Below the pieces are notes generated by a model. That model worked only from the letters and a program-made list of their open reading frames with translations. It searched no databases and was not told where the DNA came from. From positions 64,501-128,500 of the forward strand of contig JAGTTD010000001.1 in NCBI GenBank assembly GCA_018398585.1: 64,000 nucleotides of DNA, written 5' to 3'. The stretch is from Simmondsia chinensis (taxonomy: Eukaryota; Streptophyta; Magnoliopsida; Caryophyllales; Simmondsiaceae). Both the position numbers and the translations under genes were made by a program. Positions 11,163 through 23,173 of the stretch are shown here, in pieces (position 1 is the first letter of the stretch; the number at the start of each line of letters is the position of its first letter).

Positions 11163-12093
11163 TTACAAATTATTACAGTACTGCACAGTGCACGGGGTCT
11201 TACTTTGAAGGAAATGAAACCTAAGCTACTTTCTTGTACAAAGTGAAGGGAAAAAGAAAGAATGCTTCTTCTGGATATTATCAATATCACAAGCACTTAA
11301 CTTCTCGTTTGGAATGGTATTCATTTATTTATTCAGTCATTTTTATTTATATTGGTAAGGCGAGGGAGGGGGAAATGTCTTAGTGGGGAATTGAACTTGG
11401 GTGGCATCTAAGGCTTTAAAGCTTTATGTAGTCATTGCTGATCATCCACTCCATGCTCCAATGGCTGCTGACATTCTTTAGGGTCCACTGACATCCCATT
11501 CAGCCACCCACTCCCCTGCAGCAACCTAAACCAAATAATTTACCGAAGTGAACACTGCTCAGAAAAGAAAGAGAGAGACCATGAAATTGATTATGTATCC
11601 CAAACTTACCAACAAATGTAAGAGGTCCACTGGCAGTGGTGATGTAGTTCAAATCAAAAGCGCTGTGGTTGTTGATAAAGTTGATGTTCTGTTGGGCATT
11701 CAAGCTCTGCAATGAGTTAGAGAATAGGTTGTCGTAATGAACATTGATGACAGTTCCTTGTAGGCTACTGGTGAAAGAGAAGAGCTCCTGTGGATCCACC
11801 GAGGCTCCTAGCCTGTTTGACATCACCGCATAAGCATTGTTGGAGTACTTGCGTGCTGCATTATAGTACTTTGTTAGGGTGTCCAGGGGTAACCCAGAGG
11901 ACTGAGGCTCATTTATTAGCTCAACTGCATAAAGTGCCGGATTGTTGACATACTTACAAAGTCAAAATTCACGATGCATTAGGTGAAGTTCATTCATACA
12001 GTAATCATGTTTTCAGTTGTTGCTCAGGTGACAAGCTAGTGAAATTGAGTTCTGGGACATTGAGATTATGAAATGATATCCAATTATAAGAAG

Positions 12094-12917
12094 CTCAATT
12101 TCACTAGCTTGTCGTATGGGGCGGAGTGTAGGGCGATGAAACAACAGCACACACAGAAGATGAAGGTAGTGGAGATGCGAATGTTGAGGTGGATGTGCGG
12201 ACACACAAGACAGGATAGGATTAGAAACGACGTCATAAAAGGAAAACTGGGCGTTGCTTCCGTTGAAGATAAATTGAGGGAGCAACGTTTGAAGTGGTTC
12301 GGACATGTTAGAAGGAGACCGGACAACGCTCCAGTAAGGAGATGTGAATAGCCCCTTGCTACACTAGGCAGAAGAGGAAGAGGCAGGCCAAAGAAGAGAT
12401 GGCTAGAGACGATCCGAGAAGACCTCACCCACCTAAACCTTTGGGAGGAGATGACCTTAGATAGGGCCCAATGGAGGGCTAGCATAGGGGTAATAGATGC
12501 TCCAGTAGGAGTAGGGTAGTATAGCTTACTAGTACTAGTGCTAGGCCTTGACATCCTCTTGGCGCTTGTAGGTTGTGTACTCGCTCTCATATGATTTACT
12601 GGCCTACTTATCATTATCTTTTTCTTATCTTATCTTATCTTATCTTTATCTTATCCTATATTATCTTTGATTTCTGTCTGATGTGGCTTGGTTTGAGCTT
12701 GATGTTTTGCTCGCCGTTTTTTTTTTTTTTTTTTGCCCTACTCATGCTTTGCTGCTTTCCTGCTGACAGGTCTCATACCCTAGGCTGGGGACCAACTTCT
12801 CAGGTTGGGGGTCCTCGAAAACAACCTCTCTTCAGGGCAGCCCCCTGAAAGGGGAAGGCTGCGTACATCCACTCTCCAAGGCCCTGCTTATGCGGGAGCT
12901 CTTTGAGGCACTGGGTT

Positions 12918-12949
<32 letters not shown>
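12094..12949 (+). mobile_element. 5'-truncated RTE-type LINE (3' end)
   Basis: It encodes the C-terminal end of an RTE-clade reverse transcriptase protein: [42 protein letters not shown], then after an in-frame TAG RGRGRPKKRW and MTLDRAQWRAS. A 3' UTR with TTATC repeats and an 18-T run follows. The last about 145 bp (from aggttgggggtcctcg, about 12808) is the same sequence as the body of the SINEs in this window and ends in a long (TTG)n tail. Only the last fraction of the element is present, with one nonsense change. It lies inside the GH5 pseudogene on the opposite strand. Confidence 0.85.
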
Positions 12950-12951
<2 letters not shown>

Positions 12952-13440
12952 ATGCTCTAGAACAACACAGAGTATTGAATGTCATTTGAATTCCAAGTGT
13001 TTATAGTGTGGAACTTTTGGGAAGAAAAGCCGAGCTCAAGCCTTAAAAGAAATCGGACGGATTTGTGTTTGCAAGGTGGTGGTCTGTGTTGCTTGTAAAG
13101 ATCTATGAAGGGTATTTATAGGGTTGATTACTTGTGGTTGGCATGGATGTGAGGGTATTAAGGATTTCTCAAGTCATCTCGGCATTATCAGTATGGAGGG
13201 TGGATTGCTCAGGAAAAGGCTTTAAGTACTTGTCAGGAGGCACATCGTGCACTTTCGGTATTGGCACTACACTGGACATTGACCTTTCAGCCTATTGTAT
13301 TGTTTTGACTTAGTCGTGTTGGTTTATTTGTAGCAACACCAAGGATGATTGACAACAACTGTTAGCTGGATGTTGTCATCAGTGACCCATCCCGGGAAGC
13401 ACTATGCTCGTTCCCATTTTGTGAGCCGGGTGCTTGTTAG
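12950..13440. other. unassigned, probably repeat-derived
   Basis: No coding frame and no family were recognised. It sits between the LINE tail and an LTR-like block inside the interrupted GH5 pseudogene. Confidence 0.35.
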
Positions 13441-13850
13441 GACCATTCACAACAACTAATACCTTCTCCGATATCAGTTGTTAGGGCCGCCCAGAGTCAC
13501 CGAACCATAAACCGAAATAGCAAATGCGGAATAAAGGGAATGGGGGAAAAAATTGAGACACCGGAATTTTATGTGGTTCAGCTGAAGCCTACATCCACGG
13601 AGGGGGAGCAACATAATTTCACTATTATAACAGAGGTATTACAACAGAGTTTCTCACTCACACTCTACCTCCCACTGGACTACATCTTTAGTCTCTTGCT
13701 TTCAACCCCATACCTAAACCATACACAAGAGGTCCCTATTTGTAGGCCTCTACATTCATAACTCCCGGCAGCCCAAGAGTCACCATCATTAGGCTCCAAT
13801 AAATCCAGTTATGAATTAACGGTTTAGAATATCATCAGTCTCTAATCTTA
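13441..13850 (-). mobile_element. probable LTR fragment
   Basis: The block resembles the end region of plant copia LTRs: a 'tttatgtggttcagctgaagcc' type segment shortened here to atgtggttcagc, and a primer-site-like tgatatcggaga just outside it when read on the minus strand. It separates two exons of the GH5 pseudogene. I could not define both ends or a target duplication. Confidence 0.35.
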
Positions 13851-14705
13851 ATAGTGTTGTCAATGATCACCTTCAACTCATGCTTCCTGTAATTTCCCAA
13901 ATGCATACACAACTAAAAAAGCAGCAAGTTGATGTTGTTGGTCTCTTGAATATAGTAAAATACAGAGATGAAAGGAAGGCATTATCCAAGGCTTTCAAGG
14001 AGCCAGGAACGCAAGGTGTTGGGGGTTTAGGATCCTTACAGCATCCGTTCCACTATGGCGTATGAAATCCTCTTCCATAATGAATGTGTTCCAGTGATTC
14101 TGGCACAACACATGGGATTATATATATATAAGTAAGAAAGCATCATCTTTTTCAATTTAACAACAAATTCATCATCATTAAATTCATATTGGTTATATAC
14201 CCTCATAATAGTGAGGGCTCTTTGAGGACAATAGGCATTGGTCAATTGAAACTTGCCAGAGATGGGAGGAACCAATAGTAGTCAATACAAAGACGAAAGG
14301 GTCGTTGTCCCCCAGACTGGGTGTCCTTGTTATAATCAGCAGTGACCATGTCTGGTGTTTTAGCCTGAAGGAAGGAGCCTCCAGATGCTTTGATCTTGAA
14401 GCACATAGGGCTTGTATCACGGTGATTATTTCTCTTGATGATCTCAAAGGTTTTTGAATCACCCAGCTCGTTGGCTGGTCTCATTGCAACTATCCTTCTG
14501 CGGGACAGTCCCATGAACATGCTTGGTGGATAAGCATGGCACGTGATATGATATTCCAATAATATATTTTTATTCTATGTATTTTTGGTTTGATTTTAAT
14601 CAAACTAAAAATAAGTTTTCTTCGATAATTAAGTACAATCCAAAAAAAAAGCAATATCCCGGGCACAGAACAAGGAAAACAACAAAAGAATACAACCAGA
14701 GAATT

Positions 14706-15068
14706 AGAGCTGCAAATGAGCCAAGCCGAGCCAAGCTAAACAAACCATAGCTTGCTCAGCTCGGCTCGTTAACTAAATAAGACCGGCTCATATTGGTATC
14801 ATTTTGGCTTGATTATTAACTCATTGCCCTCATTTACCAGGCGCATTAAGCTCATTTATTAAGGTTGTTATACTCATTAATGGTTATCCTCGTTAACTCA
14901 TTTCCAGAAAGGTTCTTACGAGCCGAGTCAACCTCGATTTGATTTGGCTCGTTTATTTAAACAAGCTGTCCTTAAACGAGTCGAGCAGGCTTTCGAGTCG
15001 GCTTAGACGAACCTAAGCCGAGTCCTTAACCAGCGGAGTCAAGCCGACTGGCTTATTTGCAGCCCTAT
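14706..15068. mobile_element. hAT-type MITE, 363 bp
   Basis: The terminal inverted repeats are agagctgcaaatgagccaag at the left and, reversed at the right, ataggg-ctgcaaataagcc. The flanks agagaatt (14698-14705) and agagaaca (15069-15076) are an 8-bp duplication with two differences. GAGCCGAG/CTCGGCTC words repeat inside. There is no coding capacity. Confidence 0.75.
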
Positions 15069-15462
15069 AGAGAACAAGCTAAATCGAAAATAGGTAGAAG
15101 AAAAATATATTGTCGGAGCATCATACCACTCATCACAATTCAGTATCTTTTAAATTAAATTTTTAGAGTTGGGTTATTTTTTAGAATATTAACATATAGT
15201 TGAATTATTTTTAAAATTAATTAATTGGTATATTTTATGTGAGAGTCTTAAAAATTGATGTTCCTAGATGCAGGGTATGGAGCATGCGGAAGGAGCGCAA
15301 CTAATTTTTAAAATTTGAAAAAATGGAGTAGAAATGAGGAAGGAGGTGGCGCTGATCACGGCGTAGAGAGTGGAACTTACACAGATTGGAAATTAACAAA
15401 CTTGATGGAGCCGCACACCTCATTCCACCCCCTCTCCATGCTCCTTTTACTTGATATTGGGG

Positions 15463-15464
<2 letters not shown>

Positions 15465-15522
<58 letters not shown>
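15465..15522 (+). repeat. 58-nt poly-G run
   Basis: Fifty-eight consecutive G residues are followed at about 15550-15580 by a C-rich (CCCCCA)n run. It lies about 390 bp upstream of the Ole e 1-like start codon. It may be real and G-quadruplex-forming, or its length may be inflated by assembly. Confidence 0.9.
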
Positions 15523-15523
<1 letters not shown>

Positions 15524-15756
15524 CCAGCTCCATGTGATCCACCGCCACCGACACCCCCACCCCCACCCCCACCCCCACCCCAGCTGTCACTTTAATATAC
15601 CTTTTTTAATCCTCCTTTCCTTTTCTTCACCTTCACTTCCAGGTAGGTGTCAAGGTAAATTCATGAGTCCACTTCAGGGTAAAATGGTCAACCTCAATCC
15701 CATCTAACGCGGAGAATTTAGGGGAAATCTCTGCGGTGCGTCGCACTCTAACATTA

Positions 15757-15857
15757 CTCTCTCTCTCTCTCTCTCTCTCTCGTTTTTATAATTACGCTTC
15801 TGCCCCCAGACATCCCCTTTTCTTATTATCTCCCCACCCCACTCCACTTCACTGCGT

Positions 15858-15884
<27 letters not shown>
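15757..15884 (+). promoter_or_regulatory. paired (CT)n tracts in the leader or promoter of the Ole e 1-like gene
   Basis: Two CT microsatellites (15757-15781 and 15859-15884) flank a TTTTTATAAT at about 15783-15792 just upstream of the ATG. CT-rich leaders are common in plant 5' UTRs. The transcription start is not determined. Confidence 0.45.
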
Positions 15885-15890
<6 letters not shown>

Positions 15891-15912
15891 GCATTTTCAA
15901 AAGGGCGTAAGA

Positions 15913-18900
15913 ATGGCGAGATTTATGTTGTTGGTTGCGCTCTGCCTGCTTCCAGCTCTCCTCACGGTGGCTCGTCCGGTGGCTAATCCCTACTTGGTGA
16001 CAGGACGTGTCTACTGTGATACTTGCCGTGTGGGTTTCGAGACCCCCGCCACCACCTACATCCACGGTATTCATTAATCTTTTATCGTTATTTCTTTTTC
16101 CTATTCTGAAATACCGTGTTTGTTGTTTGGATTGGATGGAATGTGCTTAGATCTTCCAATTTTAGCGCTTGGATTTATCTAATTTGGTGGTAATCATTAG
16201 TCATATACTGTTGGATAATGATCCTTATGTGGATCTCCTGCCTAACCGCTGTTACTTCGATGCAATATCAACAATCTTCCGCCGTTATTGTATATCACTT
16301 GCTGAATCGACAAGAAATCCCTAGATCTACTCTGTCAAGCACAACCTACTTTAATTTTGTATCTATTAATAGAGCACTTATGTAGATCAAGTTTATCTTG
16401 CTGTTTTTTTTTTTTGGGGTGGGGGGGGGGGGGGGTAATTTAGTCGTAGTGATGAAACCTGTTAAAAACAGTGCTATTGATACCTGTCACAAGGCTTTCT
16501 ACCTAATGCGAGACATGCCAAAGTGACTCTCCATTTTCCAGGGTACTCTAATGCGAGATCTGATATTCAAAGATTTTATTATTTTTATGAAAATCCTAAT
16601 ATTCTTAGTCTGTACCTTTTCTATTCGATTTAAAACAAAAATAAAATTAAAACACTAATTACAAGTACAAGTACACGTAGACTGACATGCTTTGTAGATC
16701 AAAGAACGTAATCCAGTGGGGCATTTCTATGGTGCAGAATTTTTCTAAGTTGTGTGTGGATACACAGTTTTTATGTGTCGACACACAGCTCAAAAAAATG
16801 TACAAAATTTAACTAAGACAAAGCGAATCTAATGCTGTGGGCAAAGCACAGCACTGAGTGGTTCACAAGGAGAGAGACAGGCGGGTTTGGGAAGGGATTT
16901 TTTAATTTTAAAATTTAATTATTTTAAAATTATGAAGTAAAATTTAATTTATATAAAATAATTTTAAGTTTAAGTTATTTATATAAAATAATTTTAAGTT
17001 TAAGTTATTTATATAAAATAATTTTAATATATAAATTTATATTTTGACTATTTATTAATTAGATATCTATTAAATTTTTGTTATTATTTGATGTTTCAAC
17101 AAAATTTTACGGGTAGCTAAATAATAAAATAATATTTTATCAGTTAATATATAAATTAATATTTTAACTATTTATTAATTAGATGTCTGTTAAATTTTTG
17201 TTCAAAACATCAAATGATAAAAATTTAACAAACATCTAATTAATAAATAGTCAAAATGTAAATTTATATATTAAATATATATAAATAACTCAAAATTTAT
17301 TTTATTATTTAATATATAAATTGTATTTTAACTATTTATTAATTTAATGTTTGTTAAATTTTTGTTCAAAACATCAAATGATAAAAATTTAACAAACTTC
17401 TAATTAATAAATAGTCAAAATATAAATTTATATATTAAAAATATATAAATAACTTAAACTTAAAATTTTTAATATTTATTAATTATATATCTATTAAATT
17501 TTTATTATCATTTAATATTTTCAACAAAAATTTAATGGGTATAAATAAATTTATATTTTAACTATTTATTAAAATTTTAAAATAATTAAATTTTAACTAA
17601 GGTATCCGTTAAATTTTTGTTCAAAATATCAAATGACAGCAGAAATTTAATATATATTTAATTAATAAATAGTTAAAATATAAATTTATATATTAAAATT
17701 ATTTTATATAAATAACTTAAATTTAAAATTATTTTATATAAATTAAATTTTATTTTATAATTTTAAAATTAAAAAGCTCCTCCCAACCCCTTTCTCTCTC
17801 TCTCCTGTGTGAATCGCTGCTACCAGTGCTGTGCTTTGCACAGAGCACTGGATCCACACTCTAATAATACACTCAGAAGATTTTTTATGCGTGAAACAAA
17901 TGAATGTGGCATGATTGGGATTCTAATTTACACCCGAGTAGAGGTGGCCATGGCCCAAGCCCGCGGGCCTGGTCCTTTCTCTTTTTAAAGATATATATAT
18001 TATATAATATAATTAATAATATTATCTTATAAAATAACAAATATATTTTATAAAATTAAATATATTATAATTTATTAAAAATATACAATTATAACAATAT
18101 AAATATATAATACAACCATAAAATAATATATAATGCCCAACTGGGCATTGGACACTGGGGCGAAAGCCCCCAATGTTCCGGGCGCAGGCCCTGGCCCAAA
18201 CGGGGTGGTTTGGCCGGGTTTTGGACCGACCTGGCCTGTTGGCCACCTCTACAGTCTATCATGCACAAGCTAACATGGCATGAAGGCAATCAGAAAATTT
18301 CAGTCATGCCACGTAGCTTGCTAACCACACCCCCCCCTCTCCTGCGGGGGGCTGTTTGGCAATTTTTAAGGAGTAATGGGGTAAGATTTACTTCTCAATA
18401 CGTCTAGTTTCTTTATCCTTAATTTGGAAAGTGGAGGGTTAAGTCTTAAAAAATTTTCGACGATTTTCGCTATAAACACTTATCCCTTGATCCATTCTCG
18501 GACAAAGGTAACTTATCTATCCTTCTTTACTAAGCATATTCAAACAAGTGTATGATAATCTCATATTCAGTATTTTGGTAATTTGATGATGCTGAATCGT
18601 TAACCGTTTTGAACTACTGCAAATGTTATCGGTTTGGTTAACTAAAACAGAAATTCGAGACAATTAGCCGTATTTTTGGTTCAGTATTTTGGCATTGAAG
18701 TTATTAGGTTTTTTTAAACCCTACATTCAAACGGGGTGTAAGAGTGTTCTTAGTGTATATATCATTTTCCAATAATAATGTATGTAAGATTATATTCTAC
18801 TGCCAGCCCTGTGGGAAGACATATTTCTTGAGCTATGTCAACCCATATTTTAACTGATCACTAGAGTAGAAGGGACCCTTTTAGGATTGTTCAAATGCAA

Positions 18901-21352
18901 AGATAAGGGAAGTGAAGGAGACAATGGAAAATGAGTGATATTAGAAAATTGTGAAAAAATTTTAGCTTGTTGAGGTATTTATGAAGTAACAATGATATTG
19001 TTTTAATATTTTTGAAGTAAAAAAAAAAGGCAAAAAATACCATTTTAGTTAAGAAAAACAGCCGGGGGCATTCTTTGCCTCAAAAGCCGCATGGAAAATT
19101 TGGCCGACCCCCATATTGGAGACATCTTTCTAGTGGAAGTGTTTAATCAAAAATAATTTCTTCAAGCTGTTCTTTTCTTGCATTTCGGGTTTAGCCAATT
19201 TGGGGAATATTAGACTATGGAATTTTGGGAGGAGCGGCGCAGAAGAAGATTGACTTTCCCTCTCCTTCATAGAAGCCAGTTCTCCCTATGGAGAAATATG
19301 TTTCCTCAGCAAGTCACTTCTTCTCATGAAATGAGATGAATGAGGACTTTCCCCCAACCAAACATCCCCTAAGGTGCTGTTGTCTCCCAAAAAGAGGGCC
19401 AGGGATTGTTCAATTAGTATTAAATATTTTTTTATTAAAAAAATAGATAATATTTGAGAAGAATGTATCAATTAAGGACAAGATTTTCTCAAAATTACAA
19501 AATGCAACAATAAAAACCATAAGCTAATAACGGCTCCAATCTCTTTACAAATCAACTAAGGCTATGTCAGCAATGCTCCAAAGTCTTTGTTCAGGGGGCT
19601 TCTAAAATGACCACCTTCTTTCAAAAGAAATTGACTGGCATATGCTTATTTTTAAAAATACTAGCATTTCTTTCAAGCCGAATACACTAGAGAAGCTCCA
19701 TCTTGGTCGTGGAGAATACGTTGAAAGTCTTCCTTATTTCCTACGCCATGAAACTTCATTAAAAGAGTACAACCGATCTTGAGCTGGCCCGCATCTGGCC
19801 GAAAGTGGACAGTTGCTTGCGCCATAAATCCTATGCCACAACACGATGTAAAAATAAATGGTCATGCAACTCATTACTCTAGAAGCACATAACACAGATC
19901 CCTGGAAACAAAATCTTAGTATTACATCTTCTTAATGAGATAGTTGTGCTATGTCCAGTACTGGCTTAGAATGGTAAGCATTTCCCTGCTATAGCCTTTT
20001 CTCCGCTGTCTTAGAACATTCTCTCCGTTGTCTTCAAAACATATTCTTGCCCAAGTATGCAATCCAGAGAACACAAAATAAGGCCTTGTTATCTATCACC
20101 AAAGAAATTGTACTTTCTCCCAAACCTTAATGTCTCACTATGTGATTGGGAGCCCCTTAATTATTCTCTCTTCCTCTGGTTTGAATCTTGAAAAGTGGTC
20201 TTAATGCCCTTAGTTTGAAGGTAGGCCTTACAGCTTTTTTTTTTTAATTTTAAATTTAAAGACCTTATAGCTTTTTAATGACCCTAAATCATGTAATTCC
20301 ATCATTTTGGAGAAAGCTAAGTATCTTGAGTTCAGAAAGGTTCTTGTCATTTCTGAAAATTTTCTTATTAGATCTAATCAAAGATTTCAAAGAATTCTCA
20401 TAATATCTTATAAGAAGTAATTGTTGGGGTCCAAACTAGAGTTGTGGGAGGGTATCTTGTAATATTAGACCTTGGAATTTTATGCTTTCTCTGCTGCTTT
20501 GTGACTTTATGTAGTTATGATGTTGAATGACGTAATTGTTAAATGTGTTATGTTTCATGTTTTGAATTGGAAAGCAAAAGAACATTTAAAAAAAAAAGAC
20601 CCGTTGTATCTCTTTCAAGTAGTAAATATCAGCATCTTAATCCATATTATATCCTGAAGTCCTCTCTTTCATGTCTGCTGCTTTTCTTCTTTGCCCTGTT
20701 GAAGACCCTGGACTTAGGTCAAACTTTTATGTTAGTCTCTTCTTTCTTTCAAATTTAATGTGAGATTTGCTAAAGACTCACATTCTCAACACTCATACAT
20801 GGTATTATTATTACCTTGAATGTCATCCTGGGTATTATTTATCGGCTTTTCAGTGGGGTAAGCGGTGTGGGGGGAGCATGTTATGCCTTACGCCCCAAGT
20901 TGATAGTTTTGTATTGTTTAATGGCTGCTAAGCTTAGTGGCTCAAATATTTGATGCCGCCGATGTGGAGGAATTGTTCATCTTCTGTATCAGAGAATTGA
21001 TTTTTCGAGTATGTGCGCAGGTGCAAAGGTGAGGCTAGAATGCAGAAACAGGTACACTCAGGAGCTCCTCTATCGTGCTGAGGCAACCACGGATGAAACA
21101 GGGACGTACCAGATTTGGGTGAAAGAGGACCAAGGCAACAGCCTTTGCGAAACTATGTTGGCGGGCAGCCCCTTGAACGGGTGTGGGAAGGCGGACCCTG
21201 GTCGTGACCGTTCCCATGTTGTACTCACCAGCTTCAATGGCATGACGTCCAACACTCGCTATGCCAACAACCTTGGGTTTATGAAGGATACCCCCCTGGC
21301 TGCTTGTGCTCAGGTGCTCCAGCAATACGAGCTCACCGAGGATGAAGTGTAG
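15913..21352 (+). CDS. Ole e 1-like secreted pollen protein
   Basis: Two exons, 15913-16066 and 21021-21352, join in phase (GT...AG) to give 161 aa. The N-terminus is a signal peptide (FMLLVALCLLPALLTVA). The mature part starts RPVANPYLVTGRVYCDTC. The six conserved cysteines of the Pollen_Ole_e_1 family are present in YCDTC, LECRN, SLCET, NGCGK and ACAQV, with the typical TDETGTYQIWVKED and PGRDR. These are secreted beta-barrel proteins; members act in pollen or tube growth, and some have broader expression. The protein resembles the C13/LAT52-like class and, from memory, Arabidopsis At1g78040. The intron is nearly 5 kb and contains at least two MITE-like elements and an L1 relic. Confidence 0.93.
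16833..17847. mobile_element. AT-rich foldback MITE in the Ole e 1-like intron
   Basis: The ends gctgtgggcaaagcacagca and, reversed, gctctgtgcaaagcacagca are inverted repeats. They continue inward through a GGAGAGAG block and an AT-rich segment with many tttatataaaataattttaa copies. Inner direct and inverted repeats make most of the 1-kb element self-complementary. No coding capacity and no clear target duplication were seen. Confidence 0.7.
17939..18251. mobile_element. hAT-like MITE, 313 bp
   Basis: The ends tagaggtggccatggcc and, reversed, tagaggtggccaacaggcc are inverted repeats of the plant TAGGGGTGGCA type. The centre is AT-rich, followed by a GC-rich segment (gggcattggacactggggcg). 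An 8-bp duplication is not clear. Confidence 0.65.
18252..19489. other. intron sequence, nothing recognised
   Basis: This is part of the large Ole e 1-like intron. I see no conserved gene, RNA or well-bounded element in it. Confidence 0.45.
19490..20110 (-). mobile_element. decayed L1-type LINE 3' fragment
   Basis: Minus-strand reading in shifting frames gives motifs like the zinc-knuckle (zf-RVT) region at the end of plant L1 ORF2: LCYVC, a HxxxxH-like ELHDHLFLH and further on ERNASIFKN. Stops and frame changes are frequent. The ends are not defined. Confidence 0.4.
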
Positions 21353-21885
21353 AGCGAATTTATCTCTAGCGGAGGCTTTGTTGCTGAAACTTTCATTATG
21401 CTAGATTGTACGACTCTAGAAAGTGTTTAGATTGTGTGTTAGCGTCGTGTGGACAGCTTCATTTATGTGTATTGAGATTGTTTTTATTGTGGTTCCCAAT
21501 ATCTATTTACTCTGGTAGAGATTCATGTTTAGTATGGCAAAGGATGTGTGGGTTGGGGTAGATGACCTACCGAAAATTCAAAAATTAAAAAACCATGTGT
21601 GTATTGAAGATCTCTTAAAATTATGTTGTGGCATGCTCTTTGAACAGCTTAGTTCAAAATTACATTTAGCTTGGCTGGTCAGGCTTGGAGTACTTTCCCA
21701 TTGTGTAATAAAAAGGGTCAAAATCTAAGCTTAATAATCCATGTAACAAGATGAGAGGGCGGCCCAGAACAACCAAATCTTAATAGGAGTTAAATCTTGA
21801 ATAAAAAGTTGTTATAGATCACAGAGAAATGGATGCATAATAGTAATTGAGTTCCGTCAGAAAGCTGGAAATCAAATTTGGGGGC
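21353..21885. other. 3' flank of the Ole e 1-like gene
   Basis: This is the likely 3' UTR and downstream DNA; nothing else was recognised. Confidence 0.4.
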
Positions 21886-22430
21886 TGTCACGAACCCAAG
21901 GGTTAGTGACGGGGATATTTACGAAAGGAAAAGAATTTTAGAAGAGAAGAGTTGGAGAAAGAGTTAGAGAAAAGAAAAGAAGTTTAGTAGATAGAAGAAA
22001 AAGAGAGAATTTTAGAGTTAGAAGGGAGAGGAGAGAATAGTAGAGAAATTTAGAAGTAAGAGAAGGGAAGGGGGGACGGTTAGAGGGAAGAAAAAGAGAG
22101 GAGAGAGTTTGAATTTTTTATTTGATTTTTTTATTTTAATTCATCCATGGCAAATACAAGCATTACAAGGGTATTATATAGAGCTTGGGGGAGGCTCGCT
22201 ACTAGCATTTCCCTCCTAATTACAAATTCAAATTCAAAATTTAAACTAATTCAAACTAACCCCTTTTGCCTCCTAAATCTACCCCAACCGGCTCCCTCCA
22301 TTCCTAAATTCAAAATTTAAACTAATTTAAACTTAATTAATTTTTACAATTTTATATTACATATTCGATACAAAATAATAAAAGTAAAAATGGGTTGTTC
22401 GGTATAAGGTCACGGTCAAGGATCATGACA
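21886..22430. mobile_element. solo LTR, 545 bp
   Basis: The sequence begins tgtcacgaaccc and ends ggatcatgaca (TGTCA...TGACA inverted ends). It is flanked by ggggc (21881-21885) and gggtc (22431-22435), a near-identical 5-bp duplication. No internal domain is present, so it is a solo LTR left by recombination. Part of it is purine-rich (GAAGAGAA). Confidence 0.7.
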
Positions 22431-23173
22431 GGGTCTACTACAAATCTTTGGACATCTGACTATTGATCATGCTCTGCATCTTTGGTAGCCTTGGTAACAT
22501 TATTTTCCCCTTTATCTGTGGGTTAGTGCGTTGCTGAAAAGGTCATTTTCTGTATGAGTCGCAATAATGAAGTGGAATAAAATAAGAATGAGAAAAAGAA
22601 GACAAGCAAGCAATAGAAATAGAAGAATTCTAAGACAGTAAGAGCCATGGGGTTAGGCCATGTTTATCCCTTTCTTCTACCCCCCTCAAAATGTCTTCTA
22701 AAGCATTTTCTTACTCATATAAAAGAAAAAAAAAAAAAAAACACAGTAGAGTAGGTAGGTGGGGGGGCACTTGTATTTTTTAACCAAGTTGTGTTTGTTT
22801 AGCACAAGAAACAGCAAAAACACGTGATGTAAGGCACTTAAAAGCTTGCAATCCAGCCCTCTCTCCTTTTGTGCTAGTCCTGTGTGTACATTGGTTATAG
22901 GAAATTTGAAAGTCAAACCCCCCAACTGGTGGTGGTGGGAGAGGGATAGTTAGGTGAGGGTGTTGTTTGGTGGTAAGTTGAATGTGCCATTTGGAGGCTA
23001 TGAAGGGCGGGCTGCCCTCTTTTTTTTTTTTTTTTTTTGTATTTTGTATTTATACTTTTCATCTTCTTCAACAAAACCAATAATTCAATTTTGTATTTTG
23101 TATTTATACATTTTCAAATATGTGTATAACATTTTAGATTTTCTTAAATTTACTCTCAACTTGTATTTAAGAT
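22431..23173. other. intergenic, nothing recognised
   Basis: A poly-A run near 22725, a poly-T run near 23020 and a duplicated ttgtattttgtatttatac word are the only notable features. Confidence 0.45.

Larger units (their letters stand above)
11480..14570 (-). pseudogene. GH5 glucan 1,3-beta-glucosidase-like pseudogene, broken by insertions
   Basis: Minus-strand pieces follow the order of plant GH5 proteins with an N-terminal fascin-like domain. 14559-14100 carries KTFEIIKRNN, KASGGSFLQAKTPDMVTADY, DNDPFVFVLT and GKFQLTNAYCPQRA in three different frames. About 14100-13985 carries HWNTFI.EEDF and SLKALDNAF. About 13885-13857 carries KHELKVIID behind an AG acceptor. About 11948-11610 is one clean exon (NNPALYAVELINEPQSSG with the catalytic-type Asn-Glu-Pro, then NRLGASVDPQELFSF), ending at a GTAAGT donor. 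About 11519-11480 begins EWVAEWDVSGP and then hits a stop. Sequence between the KVIID and NNPAL exons is replaced by an LTR-like block, unassigned sequence and an RTE LINE. Frameshifts, stops and missing exons make it a pseudogene. Confidence 0.85.

Noticed and set aside
15315..15707. 130-codon frame across the poly-G run
   Set aside because: The frame is mostly a glycine and proline/histidine run caused by the homopolymers.
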